Assembly: GCA_035578905.1 (NCBI GenBank)
Contig: JAQJVL010000197.1
Span: forward strand, 403,243 to 467,242
DNA: 64,000 nt
Reading direction: 5' to 3'
DNA from: Stictocephala bisonia
Lineage: Eukaryota; Arthropoda; Insecta; Hemiptera; Membracidae
In this document: one piece after another, positions 13,347 through 23,935 of the stretch
Numbering within the stretch: the stretch's first letter is position 1
Layout: each line of letters opens with the position of its first letter
The notes under the pieces: model-generated
What the model was told of the DNA's origin: nothing
What the model saw: only the letters and a program-made list of their open reading frames with translations
Databases searched by the model: none
Position numbers and translations under genes: made by a program

Positions 13347-14504
13347 AACCTGAGTTACGGTTTTGGTATTGCATTAACGAAAACAAACCAAGTTTTTTAT
13401 ACTATACAATGATATGAGATATATTCATTAAAATAATAGGCATACATTAAATCTAACTATTGAAGTGTAGTGACTTCCTTGGACATGTACTTTTACTTTA
13501 AAGTAAAAAAAATAAAAAAAAAAACACACACAACAGACAATCCAAAATATATTAAAAGAAAAGTATAAAACATTTTGAAAATAAACAAGAAGGGTTATTT
13601 TTAAAAGAGAAACAAAGCAAAGGGATGGAAGAGGAAGATTTATGGTCTATCCCTAAGTACAAATAGCCAGTTTACTCACGCCATTTGGAGGGTTAACACT
13701 TCCGAGGGCTCCTTCTTTTATCCAGCATTTCTGGCTCACCCAAACTCTTCTTCATTCAATATACTTTGCATTATTCTGTAGATGTATTACTAGCCAGAGA
13801 AAAACATTTGTTTTAAAGCCAACTGCACTTATTATGTAATTAGGCTTTATAGTTTTAATATTTATAATTAAATTCAAAGATAAATCAGAAATGAACTGTA
13901 TTGAAGTAATATATATATATATATATATTGTGTTTTAGTACAATTAAATAAATGTATGAAGCTCAGTTTGATAGTAAGACAAAAACAATTATGTTAAACA
14001 TGTACTAATGTTAGTTTATTGCAAACACATACAAAATTGTAACACCAATTAAGGATATTTGGTAAAAAAACTGTTTTATTTCTTAGATTGCTATCAGCTA
14101 TTAAATGCTTTTAAAGTAGTTATTTATTTACAATTATGTTTATAGTTATAATACATCACCTCAAAAATACGATTTTGGGATTTATTGGTACATACAGAGT
14201 TAAGAAACTATTTTCCCAATTATTCTCAAGTTTTAAAATCAGGCCTTCACAGGACTGTCCTTGCTCATAAGATATTTTAAATTATGTAATTTCACAGAAA
14301 ATTAGCAAATTTGATTTTACATTTTTAACGTTATATGCTTGTTTTTGTTTTATTACGTTTACAGTTTAGAAATTATAAATACAGTTTCGTGTTTAAAATT
14401 TTATTCTTTTTAATATCACACAACTTACAAAACTTTATATACTCAACTTGTGGTTGTACTTTTACCCATTTGTTATGTTACAATCCATTCTCTAAGCACA
14501 CGTA

Positions 14505-14690
14505 CAGCGAGACACAGCACCCGCACCCACAGAGTCGCGCTTCAACGACTTCCTGTAATTACACCCCACCCATCCCAGGGGAGGGGGAGGGGTCGGTGTT
14601 TGTTTATGAGTACCTTGTGGTCAGACGTACAGCTAGTGCGCGTAGTGGAATTAAGTTGTCCCTAATTTCGGCCGAATCGCCTTAATAGAT
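14505..14690. other. Isolated GC- and CpG-rich patch
   Basis: This 190-bp stretch has several CpGs (gtcgcgc, gtgcgcgt, tcggccgaatcg) and G/C runs such as caggggagggggagggg, unlike its AT-rich surroundings. An ORF crossing it (14,335-14,685 plus) has no recognised domain. It could be a promoter-proximal island, an unrecognised exon or a scrap of a mobile element. The sequence alone does not decide. Confidence 0.35.
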
Positions 14691-14860
14691 CGTATATTTA
14701 TACTAATGCCTTTTTTCAAACTTGGATATAAATTCTAATGCCCAAACATTCCTTTCAAATAAAAAAAGGAGTTAAATGTTTAATTTTATTTCAGTTCTTT
14801 ACATTTTTTATTAGTACAAACTATTTAAATTAGTGTAAAGTAAATACAGATTTCATTTTG

Positions 14861-14954
14861 TTGGTTTAATTTTATTTAATAGTCTATGTACAACATTTTG
14901 GTCTCACCAAGTTGCATATAACATATTGGCAAAGTTTATACAGTTACTAAATTA
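14861..14954 (+). repeat. 94-bp dispersed direct repeat, copy B
   Basis: This is the second copy of the repeat at 11,841-11,934, in the same orientation, 3,020 bp away. The flanking sequences differ. Confidence 0.8.
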
Positions 14955-15710
14955 AAGTTATTTTAAAGTATTCGACATTTAAAACAGAAGTCTTGAACCA
15001 CTCTACCTTATATTTACAATCTGATAAATATGATACAATAATATAAGCATTATGTAATGAACGTCCTTTCCCAGTTAATCATGTAGTGGTTTCAATACGG
15101 ATTGTTTAAAGCACGAAGAAAATGGAAATAGACTAACTAACTGTGGAAGTCTTATTTTATCAGACAAAGTGCCTAACCCTCTAACACAGTCAAGGCACCA
15201 ACGTCTTAGACCAACATCCAAACCATCAATAATAGACCGGGTGCAAGGACACGACAGCCTCGCTTGAAGTTGCTTGCGGCGTATCTTGTAATAACGTTAG
15301 AACACTCCAGTCAAGGCCACTGGCACTAGTTGGTTCTGAATAAAAATTAATTTTCAATGCTTTGAGTAAAAAACGTATCGACTCCGTAATATCTTTAGTA
15401 TATTGGAGCAAGAATTTATATATTCACTTTTTTAAAGTTCGTTTGACTTTTATTTGAATAACATGAATAAACAAATAAATAAAAAAATAACAACGTTCCT
15501 TCATTATTAGAACGTAAAATGACTCCACAGATATATCAACTAATCCCGTGAAATACTTCCATCACTCTACAAAGGTTCTTATAATATACTTCAATGCCAG
15601 ATTAAGAAATAAAGGACACATAATCCATTTTAACAACAATAGAAAGATGAACATAGAAGCTTATAATAAATGTCTACTGCCAATAATATTTTTGAACTAA
15701 AGTTGGACGA

Positions 15711-15850
15711 GCCGGCCGAGTGATCTAAGACATCAGGGCTTTGACCGTAAGTTAGAAATAGCGCTGGTTCGATTCCTGACCATTGACTCTGTCTGAATAA
15801 GTTCCTCACACAGCTCAACTGTCTATGGGAGATAAGAAGAGTAAATTTAA
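15711..15850 (+). mobile_element. tRNA-derived SINE head (Ser/Leu-like)
   Basis: At 15,713-15,727 the sequence matches a pol III A box (cggccgagtgatctaag), and 15,766-15,776 is a perfect B-box word (ggttcgattcc). The spacing is that expected for a tRNA with a variable arm. The segment does not close into a full tRNA acceptor stem, so a SINE head or tRNA pseudogene fits better than a functional tRNA. The following sequence (to about 15,850) would be the body. No tail or target duplication was resolved. Confidence 0.6.
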
Positions 15851-16177
15851 GAAAGAGATCGAAAAATGAGTTACCGTGAAATGATAATCATATTATCTGC
15901 ATACAACGTTTTCCTGTTTCCATGCATAAGGACGATAGACATAATTATTGTCTATATGAATATCAACTATAGAATATGTTAAATATGGAAAAATTCATCA
16001 ATTATACGAGAAAGCTTAAATAGAATAATCATATATAAGCTTGACTAAACATATTTTATTGAAGTATAATTCCTATTTTTAAACATAATAGTAAATTCAT
16101 AGTATAATTATAAACAAGTAAGATAGAGTAACTTTGTGTATTTAGTTTTTCTTAAAACAAATCTAAGGCCTTCTGGT

Positions 16178-16274
16178 GCTAAACAAACCTGAACTCAATT
16201 ACAAACTTTAAATTAGGTGTTCAATAAAGAAAACATTCTTCTTAACAAGTTGTTGAATTGTTATTTTGACACCA
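16178..16274 (+). repeat. Dispersed repeat, copy 2 (partner at 11-105)
   Basis: This is a diverged copy of the segment at the left end of the window, with the conserved core aactttaaattag and shared flanking words in the same order. No boundaries are sharp enough to define an element. Confidence 0.45.
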
Positions 16275-17282
16275 ACTTTTTGAGTTGCTTCCTGTAATTT
16301 AAAATGTTATATTTATTAACCTTCGTCATTATTGTAAGAATATATTGAGAAATTTGACTGACCATTAATAAATAATTTTGTTACAGAGTGATTCATTATC
16401 TATAATATATAAATAAAGTAATGCATTTTATAAGTCAACATACGTAATCGTATCTGTATTGTAAATCTTTTTCCTTACTTTATTGATACCCTACAGCTTT
16501 TTACTATTATTTTAATTGGAGTGTAATAAAAACCTTAATATATTTTCAATCAACCCGTTAATGATTGAAATGTGAAGCATAGTTTATTATTTATTCTTGA
16601 AATGTTACAGTATGAATATTTACAGTAAATTAAAAATAACATAACCTAATAAAACCAACAATTAAATATACATACTGCATAAAGTATAACATAAATATAT
16701 TACAGTAATTTAATTTTAGTTTTTATTTTATTTATGTTATTTTCAATTTGCTTTTGAGCTGATCAGAAGGAAAGTTAATAATTTTAAATTCACGAAATGA
16801 TAATAAATTCATACAAAAAATGATGATGTGAGCAAATACATAGATATTGCTTCATAATTAAACTGTTGACAGGCTTATAACAGTCACTCAACTGTGTATT
16901 CTCTATAAACAGTTTATTTTTTTTTTCTTCAATGACCAGAGTTTGTTTTCCAAAGATCGAACTTATCTTGTACTAAACGATGGAATTTCGTCTATCAGCG
17001 TTATTATTTTTGTTGTTGCTTGAAAAATAATTTTCTTTAGTTAACCAAAAGTATGAACATACTGATCTAAAAAAGTAGTATTTAAATGTCCATTCACCGA
17101 CATCCTAAGATAAGGCATTCTTCTTTTGGCGAAGGCATTATTCCTACATTTTTCCCTCTTCCTGAAGACATTTACCAATGTTTGAGGACTTTATCTAGTT
17201 TTTAGAGACTATATTTCCCAATCAATGTAGAAGAATGTTAACAGACAATCACCAATTTAAATAATAGCATTAATAATAATCA

Positions 17283-17615
17283 TTAAATACAATATGCAGA
17301 AAAGTCCATCTTCATTATAATTTCATTCCTAACTAATAAATAAGCACCAATCAATAACAAATTAGTACAGCTACAAAAAAAAACAAAATCAATGTTATAA
17401 AACCTGTTATTAAAAATTATATTTATAAAAAGAGTAATAAACTTCTTAAGACACCAGCATCTCAGCAACTGTACTGTATACAAGCCAATATCTAACAGTA
17501 TAATTACAATAATTGTTGAATTTGGAGCGAGCTTTAAGTTTTTTTCAAAGCACTGTACAATTTGTTTGAAGAAGCAAAGCACAACAATTCCATTAATCAG
17601 TTTACTTTCATTCAT
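17283..17615 (-). other. Unassigned hydrophobic ORF, 110 codons
   Basis: This ORF begins with an ATG and encodes three hydrophobic stretches, at about residues 43-58, 62-75 and 82-100. I do not recognise a family. In DNA this AT-rich, chance ORFs tend to look hydrophobic because TTT, ATT and TTA codons dominate. No clear splice sites were identified. It could be an exon of a membrane protein such as a chemoreceptor, but I see no family motif and think chance is more likely. Confidence 0.15.
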
Positions 17616-18852
17616 ATCAAAGTTTATATTTTAGTAAATCTAACGTTAGTTATTATGTAATATTCATAGGATGATAACTTTCCATACGTTACTGCAGCAT
17701 ATGTTTCAAGTGTCAAAGGGGAAATTTGTTGTATATTTACAGAATTTTAGAAATTATTTATTTTATACCAGCAATTTATGGTTTATGCTCAATATGATAA
17801 GTAATAAGACAGAAAAATAACCTATTTATTTATAATTCAGAACTTTATTATCTTAATACCATTGTTTATAGAAAAGAAGTAGGCGATTTTGTTGTGTTTA
17901 AAATAAGGAAATACAGTGTATATCTTTCAAATAAATACTTTTTCATTTGAGACTGTAATTTACACCCATTTTAAATGCTTGGATTTATCATCAATAAAAA
18001 ATATTGCTTATAAAAATCAGATAAAGAGCAGAGCAATGAATTCATTTTATTACAAATTCAGTGGACATTTATGTTGTTCTCAACTTTATATTCAACGATG
18101 GCAATAATAGCTAGCTAGCATTATAGCGAATATCTACTTTTCCACGGACCTACGAAGTAGATTTCTTCTTTTATAGTAGTGTAAATGGAAATTTTACTGT
18201 TTCCGCAATAGGTATTTGTGCTATTTATCTACAAAATTTGTTTGCAAGTCCATAAAATAAAATATGCTAATGAAATGGTGCAGTAAAACTGATCTCGTAA
18301 CAATATTATTAGTAATTAAAGAAGGGGAAAACATAATGGTGTTTAACATTTAAAAATAAAAATGTCTTCTTATATTCATTAGTTAATTTATGTTATAAAG
18401 AAGAGGATACATGTAAAGAGTAGAGATGCATTGTATGTATGTAGGGCAGTGGAGTAATATTGTATTAAGTAGATTTACTTGTGTGATAGGTGTTAGAATT
18501 GTATTTAATAAGACAGTACAACACAGATTTTTAACGTACGTATATAAATGAAGAGGGTACCTAGTGTCATTGTATTGGTATTAGTGTATTTAAATTAGTG
18601 TTATTCTTCGGAGTCATGAATGGAGGCTACCGACGTTATCGTATGACTCGTCTTGAATAATATTCTCACATTTTGACTCGCTACTTGTTAGTGTGTGGGT
18701 GAGTGGGAGGGAAAATATTACCATACATGTATAGGAGGGTGAGTCAACACTGTACGTATATGGGTGGGTGATAGAGTTAATAACACCGTACGTCTTTGAG
18801 TGGGTGGGGGGGGCAATATTATCGATCAATGTGGGCCACTACCACAACAGAC

Positions 18853-18995
18853 AGGCGTCAAGTTTAGTGTTCCTAAATTAGTGGCCGGTGAGCGATCCCT
18901 TCCTATCACGCAGCCCACTCGCTGTTGGAACTCACCTAAAGCCGTTGTCCCCCAGGTTAATTGTTACAAAAGGTTTCTCAATGCTGTACTTTTCA
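18853..18995 (+). pseudogene. Possible C-terminal scrap of a LINE reverse-transcriptase ORF
   Basis: Within an open frame (18,800-19,024) the translation contains a TRCWNSPKAVV-type block followed by a YKRFLNAVL-type block. Many non-LTR retrotransposon ORF2 proteins end with an aromatic-Asn-x-Leu-Pro block and then a FK/KRFL block. That similarity is my only evidence. The leucine expected before the proline is missing, and no RT core was found upstream. Orientation is plus. Confidence 0.4.
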
Positions 18996-19597
18996 AATTA
19001 ATAACTCTTAGTGTGGGCAAGTAATGTTTATCTATATGGGCTACGTTATTTTACGGTGTCATGATCTGCAGCTTTAAAATACAGAACTAAAAAATCGGAT
19101 GCTTTGGCCTCATTTTTTAGATATCCATAGAACTATTTCCTTCCGTATAAGTAAGGCTACTTATTTATTTAATGAGTCCTCATAGATATTCCCAGGGTAC
19201 CCGAGAATACCCAGTTATCTTAATAATTTAAAATTATTTTGTTTACTTATTGACTTAAAAAATCTATGCTACTGGATGGACTTTACCATGCACAATGAAT
19301 ATATTTCTCGCTGGGAGCTGATTAAAAATCCTACAACAGAAAATAATAGTTATATACTTTTACACGAGCCTGAATAGTCAAGTGAGTACTAATTTACGAA
19401 AGTGGATAAACATACAGTTTGATTTTTTTTTAAATTAAATAGTTCCATTATTCAATATTAAACATTTTATTAGGAATGTAGACGCGCAAATGTATACGCA
19501 ATAGAGGGAACTATACACTCTAATATTTGTAAAAAGAAAAAGAAAAATAACTATGCCATATAATAACTATATCCAATTAACCTGTATCTATACATAT

Positions 19598-19855
19598 ATG
19601 AAGGTGTTTCATATCATATATACGAAATTATATTTATATCAGAGATACATACGATCCTTTCATACCACATATACGGTTTATTATTCAAATTAAAGATACA
19701 TACGATGACATACTCATATTTTATATACAAAGCCATATTCCTACCACATATACGATTCAATATTCATATTACAGATACGAGTTCGTATTCATATCACAGG
19801 TACGATACCATATTCATGTCACAGGTCCAATATTATATACATATATCAGATTTTA
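19598..19855 (+). repeat. Degenerate AT-rich minisatellite, about 24-bp units
   Basis: Words of the type catatcacagatacgat and accacatatacgat recur at roughly 24-26 bp intervals with heavy divergence. It is probably a decayed tandem array, and boundaries are approximate. Confidence 0.5.
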
Positions 19856-20892
19856 TTCGATACTCTTAATAATATTATAAATGGATCATCTTATAATCCT
19901 AATAACAATAAAATAGTTTATGGATCCAGAAAACGTTTAGAAGACAAATTCGAAATTTGCATTTTAGAAGTTTTTAAGAAAACCGTCAAAGATAATTTAT
20001 TACATATCAAGATTGTAAGATTCTTTTTGAGGTGAATATTCTATTGTATGTATTATTTCAAGACCTACACAGGGTACCATTTACGTCTTAATCAATATAC
20101 TTTCTGTTCTAAACTTCAAACCGTTATAGAATTTATCACTCAAATCAAATGAACCAAAATGATGTTACCAACTCGTTAATCATTACAAAGAGAGAAACAA
20201 CAGCGACACGTAACATGATGTGGTGCAGATTGCACCATCAATTGATGTCATACCAATACACGTAGGCTTTATAACAAGATGTACATACACAAGAAGGTTT
20301 CTGAAAGCGGGGATGAATTTACAAACAAGAGGCTGGTACAAATTAATTACAGGATGCTAACAAGGAGAGTGCATTGATTAAGCAACAGCCACGGGATGAA
20401 GCTTGTAGTGCCGATGTTTCTTCAGTGGTTTTGACATTACATTTCCTCAGTTAGTTTGCTTTGACATGAGTAGTATTAAACTATATTAGTATATAATGAA
20501 CATAATGTAATATTGAAGTATTATACTCGATTTTTGTATATTAGAAATAAAATAACTATAATATATATATAAGAGAAATAATTTTTGTAAAATATTTCAA
20601 TGCCAGTAAAACATATATGTTACTTATTAGTTTGCCTTTTGTTATAAATATCAAATACAATTACAATTTCAACAAAAACTATGTAATATATATATACTGA
20701 AAAATGGGAAATATATGATCCATAGATTAGTTTTCCTTTACGATTTGTGATCTGATTCAGCGTTTGCAATAATTATATTTGTTTTAACATGATTGCAGAG
20801 CAAACCTTTACATAATTTAGATAAATCTGTATGATCATCTTAGTTATAAATCCAGTTTTAATTTAAATCACACGACAAGACAAATCACCGAA

Positions 20893-21260
20893 TATTGAAA
20901 ATGAAGATAAATTCAATAATTCAGGAATATATAGGATTAACTGTGTTGATTGTAATATGTTTTACATAGGTCAGACTGTACATTTTAGAACAAAATATAT
21001 AAAAAACATGTCTCTGCTTTTAAAAACAAGAAACCTGAAAGTTCTAATGTAGCAAATTCTGAATTGTACCCACAGTTTGAATAAAATAGATGAAAATGAA
21101 GATATTCTAAAAGTTTGTAAGAAGGGTCGTATTATGAATGCTTAGGAAGAGTTATTTATTTTTAAAGAAAAATGTAAGGATCGTGATAAATTAATGAATA
21201 AACAGGATAATTTTGATTTCGAAATAATTTTTATTAATATATTTTCAGCGACTAAAAATA
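20893..21260 (+). pseudogene. Penelope-like element: decayed GIY-YIG endonuclease region
   Basis: One frame encodes SGIYRINC, then VDCNMFYIGQT, about ten residues apart. This is the GIY...YIG core with the Cys pair typical of the C-terminal endonuclease of Penelope-like retroelements. Frameshifts near 20,995 and 21,050 switch to frames encoding a SAFKNKKPE-type block and then an ILKVCKKGRIMNA-type block. The latter carries an in-frame TAG where the family has a conserved hydrophobic residue before EELFIFK. The RT domain expected upstream is not recognisable. The copy is therefore 5'-truncated and inactive. In active elements this nuclease nicks the target. Confidence 0.75.
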
Positions 21261-21399
21261 ACAGAAGTAACAACCAATATGGAATAACCAATAATAACAT
21301 AGCAGCCGCCATTTTGACGGTTCCAGCCAATGGGGTCACGTGATCATTGGCCTATAAATTGAGTTGTTGAACACCATTTTCCATTCTTTTGTGAATCCC

Positions 21400-21445
21400 T
21401 CTGGTCTGAGGAAGGTGAGCGTGGTTCACCGAAATCGATCTCAAT
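21400..21445 (+). ncRNA. Hammerhead-ribozyme-like core in the Penelope element end
   Basis: The order ctgagga (21,406-21,412), a 5-bp hairpin ggtga/tcacc (21,414-21,418 with 21,426-21,430), then gaa followed by the self-complementary atcgat and a c (21,431-21,440) matches the CUGANGA, stem II, GAA and minimal stem III layout of type I hammerheads found in Penelope-like elements. There is one extra A before stem II, and I could not find a convincing stem I, so activity is doubtful. Confidence 0.4.
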
Positions 21446-21479
21446 AATATTTGTGCATTTTGTGTGGTATGACGTTTCA

Positions 21480-22049
21480 CTTGTAGTGTATATGTACCAA
21501 CACGTATTATGCTAATTAAAAAACTAAAACAACTTTGTCTTAATTAATTTCTTTTACAGTAAATCGTAAGGAGAATTGTAAAAATTATAGTATGTAGTAT
21601 AGGGGTGTGGTGGACAGTGTAGGCCTACTTAATATGATTAATATACGTCATTATTTAACATTAATTCCATTCTTGCTGCTTCAAAAATCATTTATTTATC
21701 AACAATTTTCATGTTTATTATATTTAACTTAATAATAAATGTTGTCAATATTATCTCTCGGCCTAACCCTAACTTAATGCTTTCATCTTATAAAATCACT
21801 GTTTACCTCATATTATTGAAAGTGAATTAAATACAACTCTTATTTTCTCAAGCCATGTTCAATTAAAATAACTACATGTAACTTTAATACAAAAAAAAAA
21901 TACTTGACGCGTCCATCTTATTCCTAGGATTGTTTTTTTAGGTCATATCTATTCAGTTAAACTTGGGGCTTCATAGCGTTGTGTATAGTCAGTTATTGAT
22001 AACTAGTTAATATTTAAAGTAAAAACAAACACATAATGCATGGAAAAAT

Positions 22050-22093
<44 letters not shown>

Positions 22094-22173
22094 ATGTAGT
22101 TAAACCAATAGTTTTGTTAAAATATAAGAAATTACTTAAATTTAAAATCAAACATGTTACTTATTAGGTAAGT
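21480..22173. other. AT-rich non-coding DNA with a (TA)19 microsatellite
   Basis: No gene was seen. A perfect TA run occupies about 22,053-22,090. Confidence 0.6.
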
Positions 22174-22274
22174 TTAATCAGGAATAAATGCACCATTAGA
22201 GATTCCAGGACCGCAACCCTCATTATATGGGGTAGACCACATCCCGGCTGAACCACCTGCTTCACCTTCAGGAG
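22174..22274 (-). CDS. Candidate last coding exon of an unknown host gene
   Basis: On the minus strand a frame reads PEGEAGGSAGMW, then STPYNEGCGPGISNG, then AFIPD and a TAA stop at 22,176-22,174. It follows a possible splice acceptor (ttattgtag) at about 22,283-22,275. The frame is short and has no initiating Met of its own. Its Gly/Pro/Glu-rich composition and GC content differ sharply from the AT-rich surroundings. I do not recognise the protein. The acceptor's pyrimidine tract is weak. It could instead be a scrap of a mobile element. Confidence 0.3.
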
Positions 22275-22914
22275 CTACAATAAGGCATTAATCGGCATTC
22301 TAAAATAGCCCCTTGTTATATGTTGCCGTAATACATTATATAGTTACTAATAGAGAAGTAACGAAATATATTTAATCTAGAAATAAAACTGATCCTTATT
22401 TAAGGCAAGTACAATTTATGTCTGCTAAATGTTTTCAAGAATATATATGTAAATAATTGGTGTCCGCACAGTAAAGAATATCATAAAATAAATGTCAACT
22501 ATTAGGTTCTTATTGCAATATTTAGATTATTTCCAAACAAGTAGAAATAATTTATCTTATACGATTTACACTACATATCTTAAAAAAAAATTAATGAACT
22601 TTCTCAAATATATATCGTATTGTTTTTTTTGTCAGGTACCATTTGTTAATTTTAGAGCTTAGATGTTATTTGGACAAATACCTAAAAGTCATGATTGTAT
22701 TTTCGTTAATTAAAAAAATTTTTAAAGTGATCTCCTGTCACAAAGTCAAATCTAAGACCTGCCTCACTCATTCTGTGTATGCTGACCAATCTCTCCGTAA
22801 AAGAGAGCAGGGGGTGCTCTGTAACTATTCATTTTGCTATATTACAGGCCTTCGGGTGAAGGACTTATCTTTTATTTAGAGACTTACTAGTAGATAGTTT
22901 CCTTAAAAGTGACA

Positions 22915-23935
22915 ATGCTTCTACTGCTGTGGGTACAGTTTATACTTCAAAATTGTTAACCCATTTTTCTTTTCTGGTACTATCAAAGAGTGCAGCAGCA
23001 GATTAGCTGTGTTGGAGTTTTCAGTTAAACTCTTTGTAAAGGTCGTCTGATTCATTAAATCATCCTGGTATATACTCCTTTCTGTGTCCTCTTGGTATCT
23101 ACAAATGAGCGAGACGAGATTTGTAAAACGATCATAATTTCTTATTTTATAAAGGAATGAACCTGATGCTATCGTCAATATTAGTGGTAAGAGCCTTCCA
23201 GTGCTTTATTAAAATTCCATCTAGGCCGTGGAAAAGATCGAATTGTGGGAATGTAGATCCCCAATTGAACCAGTACTTGCCTATATTGAGAGTTGGAAAA
23301 ATCATCAAGAACTTTTCTTCTAATTGAATTTGGTTTTAACGATCGTTCACATGAGCAGAAGCTTAAGTCAGTGGAGTAACTTCGATGCCAGCGAGCTGAA
23401 TAAAAAGTGGTTGAATCTTTAGCATCAAAGACCAAGAAAAGGTTATTCATTGCAGCCCAGTCAGCAATCTTTCTGTCTTTCTCGTCGTCGGTGATGTAAC
23501 CCTATGGCTATGGTGACTGTTAAAAGTCCCCCACATAGAGGGCTGGGTGTTTAAAACTTGGCAAAATCCGATCGTCAGGCCACTGGATGTTAGGAGGCTT
23601 ATAAATATTAACTATTGTAGTTTCTGATACTTGGATTGCCAAGACAAAGATGTCACCATCTGAACTCTTATGGGCAACTGACACATTTTCAATGTCATGC
23701 TTCACGTAGGTTTCAATACCATAGATCCTATACCCTATAGAATCAACAAGTCTGTATCCGGGAATATTGTCTCTTGCTCTATTATTATCATCGATATGGG
23801 TCTCTTGGAGATTATCTTAGTATATCAACATTGTTTTCATAAAGTACCCTACTGAAGCACGCACTCTTCACCTTACTTAATCCCTCAGCGTTAAAATTTA
23901 CCACGTTTAAAACAGAACCTTTTAATTTAAAATTA
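22915..23935 (-). pseudogene. LINE (Jockey/CR1-group) apurinic endonuclease region, decayed
   Basis: Read right to left, frames encode in order: an NVVNFNAEGLSKVKSA start (about 23,915-23,870); a QETHIDDN block with the catalytic-type Glu (about 23,808); an IVNIYKPP and YVGDF block (23,705-23,520); ITDDEKDRKIADWAAMNN; FYSARWHRSYSTDLSF; a VLDDFSNSQYRQV block (about 23,270); and RPRWNFNKAL. Then comes an NYDRF...LLHSL linker (23,178-22,921). These are the signatures of the EEP-type target-nicking endonuclease of insect non-LTR elements. The His usual in the SQHR motif is Tyr here. Stops and frameshifts near 23,820, 23,515 and 23,180 break it. No RT domain follows, so this is a dead fragment. 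Confidence 0.8.

Larger units (their letters stand above)
13347..15710. other. AT-rich DNA with GC-richer patches, no gene seen
   Basis: There is a (TA)n microsatellite at about 13,908-13,927. A less AT-rich patch at 13,640-13,770 has no recognised product. A CpG-containing patch lies at 14,505-14,690. A patch at 15,170-15,400 has protein-like minus-strand frames of about 60-70 codons that I cannot assign. Confidence 0.5.
15851..18852. other. AT-rich non-coding DNA, no assigned gene
   Basis: No recognised gene was found. A 110-codon minus-strand ORF at 17,283-17,615 is described separately. At 18,690-18,815 a loose series of G-rich words (gtgggtgagtggg, ggagggtgag, tgggtgggtg, gagtgggtgg) forms a degenerate repeat. 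A related G-rich patch occurs at 26,120-26,215. Confidence 0.5.

Noticed and set aside
14335..14685. 116-codon ORF over the GC-rich patch
   Set aside because: There is no recognised domain, its start lies in AT-rich low-complexity DNA, and a second overlapping frame is equally open.
15711..15784. Functional tRNA gene
   Set aside because: A and B boxes are present but no acceptor stem or convincing anticodon arm closes, so a SINE head or pseudogene is more likely.
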